Positions 34,501 to 46,500 of a DNA stretch of 64,000 nt are shown here, piece after piece. A program made the position numbers and the translations under genes. Under the pieces are notes generated by a model, which saw nothing but the letters and a program-made list of their open reading frames with translations, did not search any database and was not told the origin of the DNA. Each line of letters starts with the position of its first letter. Position 1 is the stretch's first letter. The stretch comes from Lytechinus variegatus (lineage: Eukaryota; Echinodermata; Echinoidea; Temnopleuroida; Toxopneustidae): the NCBI RefSeq assembly GCF_018143015.1, contig NC_054740.1, positions 12,606,640 to 12,670,639 on the forward strand, written 5' to 3'.

Positions 34501-37500
34501 GCTTTTGCTTCTTCTTTCACCATATGAAAATATGACTCATCTTTGTTTCTTTCAATCATTGATTCAGGTTATGAGGAGATCCCAGCTCATATTCAGCCTG
34601 GGCATCCGTATCCAAACGCTCCAGGTTAGGGTCTTTCCTATTTCTCATTAAAATTTGCAACAATGAATCTATCTATCCAATCTAATGTGTGACCCGTTCA
34701 TTGTAATGCTGGTGACAATTACGTGTACGAACAAGATGGGTTCAATTAACATTTTGTTTTGCTTGACAAATTTCAGCAGAGACCTACTAATCATTTTTCC
34801 AGTTAGTCTGTTCGAAAATGTTAAAGTTGTTGTTCATCTTCTCCCATTTCTTTATTTCTGCATTAATTATGTTCGTACTTGGTACATATGATCCTTAGGT
34901 AATACCACATGTGACCCTATAATAATGATAAGGTAAAAGGTCATATAGGGGTCAAAAGGTCAAATGGTATGAGGTCATGTTCAACCTTTTTTAAGGTTAT
35001 GTTCAGTTTGCTCACATTTCTGCATAAAAATATGTTCACACTTGGAACCTTTGTAATGCAGATCCATCAAAAGTTATTCCCTTTCTAACAAAATATATGT
35101 ATTTGTTTTAAAAAAGGAGTACCATTATCTGAGCAGAATGCAAGACAACCCAATCTTAGTGAGGGTGGGATACAGCAGGTGATGAGGGGGCTTCCACCTT
35201 CAGAAGCGCAGTAAGTAATCTTTCTGTACTGTCCTTTTGACAGCACTTGCCTTTTCCCCTTCTTCAACTTGATGTCTTGTTTTGTATGAACACTATACTA
35301 TTTTGTTCTATCTTACCACTTCCATTCTGTTTTGGCATAGTTTTTTTGATACATTTGGTAAATTGTTGCGATTCATATTTTCACTGAAAAATAACACTTC
35401 TTACTACATGAATTGACCTAAATGCAAAAACATGATTTCATACACTTATTTGCATTACTTTGTTTACCTTACAGCCTTGTAGTTTACATGTACATCCGAC
35501 TTTATGCACCTGCAAATTTTTTAGGCGATTGGGCAATTGGCCGTCAAGATCTGAAGGGGGTCAAATTTATATTTGATGGGATCTATCTGTATGGTTCATG
35601 GTGAATAAATATTGTTGAATATACTGCCATACTACTTTGCTAGAAAGTGGAAGGAAAATCATTTGTTTTTATTAATTAACCATTTCTTTGCTGAAAAATT
35701 CACAAGGCTGCATCTTTTAGCAGATGTGTTGCAATGAAAAAAATATATGGTTTGTCAACCATGTTAATTCATTTTTACATCAGAGTCGTAGTGGAGAACT
35801 TGAAGGGAATCCATAGTCCAGTATTCATTGTCCAGTACTCATTGTTTCATTTGATTTAACCCCCTAGGATTCAAGCTTCAAGAACAGCACATGGAGTTGA
35901 AGACATTCAAAGGAAAGCTGGCATTCCAGAGAGAATACAACCCCCAGGGTCAAGGGTAAGATATTCATACCCCTGCTCAATAAAGTTTGAAAGGGGTATA
36001 TAGGAATCAGTGTACGGTTGAAGCAGTCTGAGGCCACAGACTTTGTATTCAATGGCTTCAATTGTATATTTTTGGTACTTTTTGTTTTTCCCCTTTTCAT
36101 TTGTGTTGAAATATAGAGATTTGCCGGATAGAAAAGTGACATTGTTCTAAAAATATTGAAAGTTTAAGGATAAATTCCAACTCTGGTAACGACCTCAAAA
36201 TGACTTTTTACAGAATCTAATATAATGACCACCCAAGTGTCTGTTCGGTTGAATAAAAAATATGTGCCAAAGGATTCTGGAAGAAATTGTGTAATTGCTG
36301 AGAAATAAGCAAAATAAGCGTGGATTCAGTTACTTCCGTCGGGTCTTTATTCCAGCAATAATAATACACTGTCCCACGTGTGCTTATCTGTGTTGGTGAT
36401 CTTCAGTATGAACATTTTTCAGCGTAGATTTCAAGATTTCACAAAGTTCAGTTTATGTAACTGTACCAGACCAAGTTCCTCGATGATATCCTGACATTTA
36501 AGCCTGGTTTTACAGACTTTCGCATGAAATCAATGTTTACTGCAACTACTGGCATTTCTCTTTAAGGCCTTGGTTAGATAGTTGGTCTGGTACGTAGCTT
36601 TATTTGTTGAAAAGTGATTATTTGCTTTTTCTTTTAAACAGGCCTTGGTGGCAATTTCCTCGGGAACCAAGAACTCGCAAGCCCTTGTTGCGAGAAAAGC
36701 TCCCACAATGCCCAGACCAAAGTGGCATCCTCCTTGGAAGTTGTACCGAGTGATCAGCGGCCATCTTGGATGGGTTCGGAGCATAGCTGTGGAACCAGGC
36801 AATCAATGGTTTGTCACTGGGGCAGGAGACAGGGTCATCAAGATCTGGGATCTGGTAAGTCTTCTAAGATTCCCCTCCATTTTCTACCCCATCCTTCTCT
36901 TACCCCTCTCTGCCATCACCCCCCCCCCCATTAAATAATTGTTTCCTGCAACTACTTTCTTTTTCCTTTGAAAAGCTACTTTTTTTGCGCAACAAGCAAT
37001 TATGCAGTAAATTCTAATGTCATTTTTCTGTTGTAAAGTAGAATATGGATTTTAATCCTTGAATATTATTCATGGCAGATGTTGAGGCAACTACAGAAAA
37101 AAAGAGTCTCCTCAAAGCATTTCAAAGACTTCATATCCATTATATTCCATTTCATGAATTTTAATGAACATTATTAAATAAGAGGAAACAGAATTAACTT
37201 TTTATACGCAGATCCTACGGGACGTAATATGGTATCACGCTCGTTGTCCATCTGTCTGTCTGTCCGTCCATACGTTAACTTTTCCTCGTAAACGCGATAA
37301 CTTCAGTTGAACCTAACCCAAGCTCATGTAGTTTGGTGTGTATGATACTAGTAATTTATCCCAGGAAGCTTATTGATTTTGAGGTCAAAAGGTCAAAGGT
37401 CAATTTAACAGTGACAGGTTTTCATCTTACCCTTCTGAAGTCCTTGTTAAGACGATAACTTTGGTTTAACTTAGGTTCATATAATTTTGTGTTTATGATA

Positions 37501-40500
37501 CTAGCATAGATCCCAGGAATTATATTGATATTTAGGTCAGAGGGTCAAAGATGAAGTCGCCACCTTCCACTTTTCTTGCTTGACCAATAAAACTCCATTT
37601 TCCGCATTACAGGCGGGCGTATTATGTGCTTGCCTTAGCGACACTTTTTTTGTTCTCTATATCTGTTAACTTCCTTTAGGCGAGCGGCCAGCTGAAGCTA
37701 TCGTTGACCGGTCATGTGAGTGCTGTACGTGGTCTTGCAGTGAGCCCTCGTCAACCCTACCTCTTCTCTTGTGGTGAGGACAAGATGGTCAAATGCTGGG
37801 ATCTTGAACAGAACAAGGTAGGTCAGCCTTTTCATTAGCAGAGCTGCCAACTGTTTACGAAATTCTGTATTTGTTATGGAAATATGACAGGTATACGAAA
37901 CATGAATGGGCATCCACAAAGTAAGACTTCAGTGCTGAAAAAAAAAACTACAGATAGGGGGCAAAAAATCAGCCTTTCATAGGTATTCATGTAATACCAT
38001 ATGTGAACACATATGCTTAAAGTTATTAACATGCTATTCTGTAAGTGAGTTCAGGATCGAGTGCTTGATATTTATGTATGCCATAGAAGGGGGTTGTAGA
38101 AAACTTCTGCAGGATACTGTAAAGACTTCTTATAATAATGCACATTATTTCCCGTATCAGACATGTGAGCTTGTAATTTTCAAAATGGTATTGCCCTAGA
38201 TTTCATAAATATCGGGAAGGGAAAGATATCTTATTTGTATATTCCTCTGTCTTTTTGCTGAGATGACGCAAATATACCTTTGTATCATTCCTGGTCTCAC
38301 ATTCGGGCATCTGAGGACGCATCAAAAGAGATACGCACCATATTGATCTGCTCAGCACAATATATGTCATAATGTCAAACAAGATGAGACGAATACTGGA
38401 GACATACGTCAAGTTGGTAATGCCTAGAGACACAGCCTGCTCAACATGAAAGAAATAGAATCACATTCTGAAATAGTAGAATATATAAATTTTCAAGATT
38501 TCGCTCTAGATGTGTGATTTGGATATTGACTGGTTCTTCTTACAGTAAACATCAAATATTTTGTCCTTAAAAGAACCATATCGCCCTCGTCTAAAGGGTC
38601 GGGCATATGTGATTTTGTTGTGGGCAATGTATTTGATGTTCCCTTCAAGGTCAGTCAATATTATATAAATATCTATATCAAAGTCCATATTAGCCAATCA
38701 AATCAAATGATTTCAGTAGCTTATAACTGTTATTGCAAATCATGTAACATAATTAGTTTTATTAAAGGTCAAGTCCACCCCAGAAAAATGTTGATTTGAA
38801 TCAATAGAGAAAAATCAGACAAGCACAATGCTGAAGATTTCATCAAAATCGGATGTAAAATAAGAAAGTTATGCCATTTCAAAGTTTCGCTTATTTTAAC
38901 AAAATAGTTATATGAACGAGCCAGTTACATCCAAATGAGAGAGTTGATGATGTCACTCACTCACTATTTCTTTTGTTTTTTATCGTTTGAATTATACAAT
39001 ATTTCAATTTTTTCGAATTTGACGATTAGGACCTCCTTGCCTGAAGCACAAAATGTTAAAATAATGGAATTCCACGTGTTCAGGGAGGAATGAAACTTCA
39101 TTTCACATGACAATGACGAGAAAATCAAAATATTTCATATTTCAAACAATAAAAAACAAAAGAAATAGTGAGTGAATGACATCATCGACTCTCTCATTTG
39201 GATGTAGCTGGCTCGTTCATATAACTGTTTTTGTGAAATGAAGCAAAATTTTGAAATGTCATAACTTTCTTATTTTACATCCGATTTTGATGAAATTTTC
39301 AGTGCTATGCTTGTTGAATTTTTCTCTTTTTATTCAAATCAAGTTTTTGTTGGGGTGGACTTGTCCTTTAAATGGGCCTTCTGGCAGCTAGTGAAAGAAA
39401 GTTAACTAAATATGGGTAACTGAGCCTAAGTTGAGCTTCCACATGTCACATACTTGCCTATTAAAGAACAAAACAATTTTTTTAGGCCAGACTTTTCAAA
39501 ATGTGTGTCATACATATGTACCTCTTCTAGATCAAGCAGATTTCTGTGATTTCAACTTAAGTAGATAGATAATTTTCAAAATGGTATTGCCCTAGATTTC
39601 ATAAATATCGGGAAGGGAAAGATATCTTATTTGTATATTCCTCTGTCTTTTTGCTGAGATGACGCAAATATACCTTTGTATCATTCCTGGTCTCACATTC
39701 GGGCATCTGAGGACGCATCAAAAGAGATACGCACCATATTGATCTGCTCAGCACAATATATGTCATAATGTCAAACAAGATGAGACGAATACTGGAGACA
39801 TACGTCAAGTTGGTAATGCCTAGAGACACAGCCTGCTCAACATGAAAGAAATAGAATCACATTCTGAAATAGTAGAATATATAAATTTTCAAGATTTCGC
39901 TCTAGATGTGTGATTTGGATATTGACTGGTTCTTCTTACAGTAAACATCAAATATTTTGTCCTTAAAAGAACCATATCGCCCTCGTCTAAAGGGTCGGGC
40001 ATATGTGATTTTGTTGTGGGCAATGTATTTGATGTTCCCTTCAAGGTCAGTCAATATTATATAAATATCTATATCAAAGTCCATATTAGCCAATCAAATC
40101 AAATGATTTCAGTAGCTTATAACTGTTATTGCAAATCATGTAACATAATTAGTTTTATTAAAGGTCAAGTCCACCCCAGAAAAATGTTGATTTGAATCAA
40201 TAGAGAAAAATCAGACAAGCACAATGCTGAAGATTTCATCAAAATCGGATGTAAAATAAGAAAGTTATGCCATTTCAAAGTTTCGCTTATTTTAACAAAA
40301 TAGTTATATGAACGAGCCAGTTACATCCAAATGAGAGAGTTGATGATGTCACTCACTCACTATTTCTTTTGTTTTTTATCGTTTGAATTATACAATATTT
40401 CAATTTTTTCGAATTTGACGATTAGGACCTCCTTGCCTGAAGCACAAAATGTTAAAATAATGGAATTCCACGTGTTCAGGGAGGAATGAAACTTCATTTC

Positions 40501-43500
40501 ACATGACAATGACGAGAAAATCAAAATATTTCATATTTCAAACAATAAAAAACAAAAGAAATAGTGAGTGAATGACATCATCGACTCTCTCATTTGGATG
40601 TAGCTGGCTCGTTCATATAACTGTTTTTGTGAAATGAAGCAAAATTTTGAAATGTCATAACTTTCTTATTTTACATCCGATTTTGATGAAATTTTCAGTG
40701 CTATGCTTGTTGAATTTTTCTCTTTTTATTCAAATCAAGTTTTTGTTGGGGTGGACTTGTCCTTTAAATGGGCCTTCTGGCAGCTAGTGAAAGAAAGTTA
40801 ACTAAATATGGGTAACTGAGCCTAAGTTGAGCTTCCACATGTCACATACTTGCCTATTAAAGAACAAAACAATTTTTTTAGGCCAGACTTTTCAAAATGT
40901 GTGTCATACATATGTACCTCTTCTAGATCAAGCAGATTTCTGTGATTTCAACTTAAGTAGATAGATAATTTTCAAAATGGTATTGCCCTAGATTTCATAA
41001 ATATCGGGAAGGGAAAGATATCTTATTTGTATATTCCTCTTTCTTTTTGCTGAGATGACGCAAATATACCTTTGTATCATTCCTGGTCTCACATTCGGGC
41101 ATCTGAGGACGCATCAAAAGAGATACGCACCATATTGATCTGCTCAGCACAATATATGTCATAATGTCAAACAAGATGAGACGAATACTGGAGACATACG
41201 TCAAGTTGGTAATGCCTAGAGACACAGCCTGCTCAACATGAAAGAAATAGAATCACATTCTGAAATAGTAGAATATATAAATTTTCAAGATTTCGCTCTA
41301 GATGTGTGATTTGGATATTGACTGGTTCTCCTTACAGTAAACATCAAATATTTTGTCCTTAAAAGAACCATATCGCCCTCGTCTAAAGGGTCGGGCATAT
41401 GTGATTTTGTTGTGGGCAATGTATTTGATGTTCCCTTCAAGGTCAGTCAATATTATATAAATATCTATATCAAAGTCCATATTAGCCAATCAAATCAAAT
41501 GATTTCAGTAGCTTATAACTGTTATTGCAAATCATGTAACATAATTAGTTTTATTAAAGGTCAAGTCCACCCCAGAAAAATGTTGATTTGAATCAATAGA
41601 GAAAAATCAGACAAGCACAATGCTGAAGATTTCATCAAAATCGGATGTAAAATAAGAAAGTTATGCCATTTCAAAGTTTCGCTTACTTTAACAAAATAGT
41701 TATATGAACGAGCCAGTTACATCCAAATGAGAGAGTTGATGATGTCACTCACTCACTATTTCTTTTGTTTTTTATCGTTTGAATTATACAATATTTCAAT
41801 TTTTTCGAATTTGACGATTAGGACCTCCTTGCCTGAAGCACAAAATGTTAAAATAATGGAATTCCACGTGTTCAGGGAGGAATGAAACTTCATTTCACAT
41901 GACAATGACGAGAAAATCAAAATATTTCATATTTCAAACAATAAAAAACAAAAGAAATAGTGAGTGAATGACATCATCGACTCTCTCATTTGGATGTAGC
42001 TGGCTCGTTCATATAACTGTTTTTGTGAAATGAAGCAAAATTTTGAAATGTCATAACTTTCTTATTTTACATCCGATTTTGATGAAATTTTCAGTGCTAT
42101 GCTTGTTGAATTTTTCTCTTTTTATTCAAATCAAGTTTTTGTTGGGGTGGACTTGTCCTTTAAATGGGCCTTCTGGCAGCTAGTGAAAGAAAGTTAACTA
42201 AATATGGGTAACTGAGCCTAAGTTGAGCTTCCACATGTCACATACTTGCCTATTAAAGAACAAAACAATTTTTTTAGGCCAGACTTTTCAAAATGTGTGT
42301 CATACATATGTACCTCTTCTAGATCAAGCAGATTTCTGTGATCTCAACTTAAGTAGATAGAGCTGGGGGGGGGGTGGCACTCAAATGATTTTTTGATTGG
42401 GTGTGCCTCACGTAACTCTGAAATGGGGGTCTAAGGAACTGACTAAAAGGGTAAGTAGGGGGTCTTGGAAACTAAATATATACCCCACAGTGTGAAAAAC
42501 AGGGTCTACGGAACGGGATCGCGGCGCTGTAGGTACGGTGCACGCCAGCTCTGTGCATGCGCTAGCCATGCATGGTGCGGCTACTACATGTAGTTATCTG
42601 GAGGGAGTTGCGAAGCCGTGCGTGCATCTCCCACATGCGGCGCTCACGCTTGACAAATTTGGCAGGGCTGGGGAACTGACATGTCTCATAACGGGGGTCG
42701 TGCGAGCGGGGCTGGGCGGTTTCTGAACTGAACTTTTGTCATTTGGAGTATCTAGAGAACTGAAAATTAGGTCAGAAAAAGGGGGTCATCAAAGCAGCAC
42801 ATCCCCATACTACCAATATATGTGAGTGCATACTACTTAAGCTCTTCCAAAGAATGTTGGCTGTGCATCAGACAATGTAACGGCTACGTCCCCCCCAAAA
42901 AAAAAAAAAATAGTAGAACTCTCATATTCTGACCTTCTATAACTTGAATGATGAAGAGGCGATTATTCTTCATAGACATACAGGTATAGTAATTCTATCT
43001 ATGGGTTGAAAATTGACCAAGTTAATTGGCAGAAATTCACCTAAGTCAATCACTTTTTCTGGGGTCCAAAACATTCAACTTGAAGTGAGTTCTACTGGAC
43101 ATATATATTGACATTTACACTGTTGCCAGTTTCAGTTGTATACTTTTAATTCATATGTTTCTTTTTATATTCTTATAATGACCTGGATGGAGGTAAAGGG
43201 GTGTGGGAAGGAAGACCTGTGGGTCATGGTAACTTAGTTAACCTTTTCCAAACCCAGGCAGCCCCTTCATCTCTATTCCAGGTCCTTTGTATAACGTCAC
43301 ATATATCCTATTGTTTATGTAATTTGCAATGTACTATACTAGTAATTCATATATTTTGAAATGCCTAATAAATAATAATAATGATAATAATAATTACCAT
43401 ATTCCAAGAACTCATTAAAAAAGGCAGAGATGACAAGTTCAAAGATCAGCAATGGGTGAGATTTTAGGCAGGGAACCTTAACACAGTATGAGATAACTAG

Positions 43501-46500
43501 GCATTTTGTATTATAAACATATATGGGGATAGGCTGGGATATTGGCATGAGAAAGAGATTTGGGGGATGAGCAAGAGTCTCTAATGCGGGAGTCTCATGC
43601 CTAAAGGCAACCGCACACCTTGCGATTGGTCTGAGACCCGATTTCAGAATAAAATGTAGTAGAATTTGATGCTAATGTTGAGACTTGGAATATCTTCCTG
43701 TGTAATGTTCTAAATCATTTTACGAATACCTATGTTCAAATCTGTGACTATGCTATCATCCTTTTTTTTAGAATAAAAGCAAATTTAATTTTTAGTCGTA
43801 ATCACGTCATATCAGTCGTACGATTGGCTACGATTTGAAACTAATTTGGCCTTTACTCCAAAATAAAGGTTTTTAATCTTTCAAAATGGTTATATTAGTA
43901 TTCTTTCAATTAACTTTAACCTCAAATAAAATGATATGTTCCATTCACATTTTCAGAAAGTGAATAAATGCGATTTGTTACAAAATCGCATCGCAAACAG
44001 TCGTAAGGTGTGCAGTGGCCTTAATACATGAGACTTGGCATGTTTGAATATTTCCCCCTTGATAATTTCCCATTTCCTTCTCATTTATGGCAACAGGTGA
44101 TAAGACACTACCACGGTCATCTCAGTGCCTGCTATGCCCTTGACCTTCATCCGACAATCGATATCCTGGCTACGTGTGGACGTGACGCTACCATCAGAAT
44201 ATGGGACATGCGGTCAAAAGCCTGTGTCCACACACTGACCGGTCACACCAATACAGTGGCATCGGTCAAGTGCCAGAGTGCAGAACCTCAGGTACATTTT
44301 ACTGTATCTCTACATTTTATTGTTTTATCATGTATCTATTTTTCATATTTTTTATTTGGTACATTCTTATTTCAGCCTTATTTGAAGACTCCATTACCTA
44401 CCAATCACATAATTCAATCAGTTTTTCAGTACTTTGTTGAGTATTGTTCAAAATGCATTAGAATATTTTACAACCTAGAACTGTGAATGCAACCATTTTT
44501 TTTTTCAATTGAAAAAAACTATGCCAAATTATACATGAGATGTTATAAAAATTGTTAGATCTGAGCAGAAAAAGATTTGTGTTGTCAAGTTATGGAAAAT
44601 TTCAAGGTCTGGTCCACCCAGTCTTTAATTTGGGGTTTGGTAAATATTTCTATAAAGAAAAGTATCTTCAGAACTTGTGGTTGACAGAGAAGAAGCCATG
44701 GAATCCCCACAAATAAACTGAAATGAATTTACCCAATAGGATACACCCATTTGGATAATTTTATCAGTAAGGACCTTGCTATGAGATCAGTGCTTAGTCT
44801 TACAAAGAGGTACGATGGATCCGATCAACCTCATTTATATCCATCCATGTCATTATTTTTTTCTACTGGAAATTTGCACAGTGTGCTTTGTGAACAAAGA
44901 GAATCGCACTGAATTCTCAAGAAAACAAATGTATGAATATACATAGTAACTAGAAAATATTTTGAATTGACATGCATGTTAGATGTTGATGTTGCTGGCC
45001 GTCCGTAGTTGAGGTTGATCGGATCGATCGCAACTCTTTGTAAGACGGGGCCCAGGAAGCCCTATCCCCTCTGCCCTTCTCTCTCTCTGTATATTTCTCT
45101 TGAAATGTGATCCTTAAGAGCTTGAGCAAGTTTTGAGCTGTGTGATATAGTGGAGGCGTTGTGGTCTAGTGGTTACGACACTCGTCTTTCAATCAGAGGG
45201 ACGTGGGTTCGAATCCCAGCCATGGCGTTTTTTCCTTCAGCAAGAAATTTACCCACATTGTGCTGCACTCAACCCAGGTGAGGTGAATGGGTACCTGGTC
45301 AGATGTATTCCTTGAATGCTTTTAGCACCTACTTTGCAGCTCAGCTTCAGCCAGGGTACTATATGAGATCAAGTATCAAGCGCAGTAGAGTATGTGCAAT
45401 TATAGTAGCTGCCTATCTAAATGGACCATATTATTATTTTTTTATTTACATTGTTTCAGATTGTCAGTGGTAGCCATGATTCAACAATCAGGCTGTGGGA
45501 CCTGGCAGCGGGCAAATCTAGGGCGACTCTAACCAACCACAAGAAAAGCGTGAGATCAGTAGTACTACATCCAAAACTGTAAGCATGTTATAAAGGCTTG
45601 TAATTGTTATTATTATTATTTGTTTGGTGTCTCCTGTGCCTGGGAGGTGAAAAGTAAACTGCGCTGTATGCATGTAAATCCTATGTATTATTACTCTTAT
45701 TATTATTATTATTATCCAATATGACTGATTGGGGATTTGCTGGGGAGACATCTCCTTGGTTCCCCGTACTCTTATACATACATACATACAGTTCAGTGTT
45801 TTCCCAAAATATTGCTAAACTAAAAAATTCAATAATTTTGTTATCTGGTATCCAATCCAGTGTTTTGTTTTGTGAATTTTACTCTATTTATTTAGATATA
45901 AATATTTTCAGCCCGGACCATCCTTTTAATAACAGGGAAGGGACACATTAGCACACAAAGCAGGCTTCAGTCTTCTGCTCTGGGTAGATTCATACACATG
46001 TTCCTTGGTCTGACAGGCACTAGTCTTTCTTGTCCTTGTACGACACAGTTATTTTTACATCAATCATTTCTTATATGTCTGACCATTTGTTCCAAGGTCA
46101 TAGAATGTGTTGTTGTTTTTTTTTGTTATTTCCACAGGGGAAATTCCTAAAACATGTATGTACAACCCCCTATATGTGGGACTTTCATGAAATTTTTTGT
46201 CCCTGATTTCTTGAATTTTTGACAGTCTGTAATGCTCTCAAATGACCATGACTTGGTCAGTTTATGAAGTGACGTAAAACTAGAGAAAAATGGGGGTTCT
46301 TATATGTCTGACTGTCTGATCATTTGTTACAAAGTCATATAAAGGTTTTTTTTGTTATTTCCACAGGTATATGATGGCATCAGCCTCTCCTGATAACATC
46401 AAGCAATGGAAGTTCCCAGAAGGAAATTTCATGCAGAACCTAGGAGGGCACAACGCCATCGTTAATTGCCTGGCCGTCAACTCAGATAATGTTCTTGTAT

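Noticed and set aside
45152..45227. A tRNA gene in PLRG1 intron 9
   Set aside because: A and B boxes are present, but there is no pairing acceptor strand and a SINE body follows.
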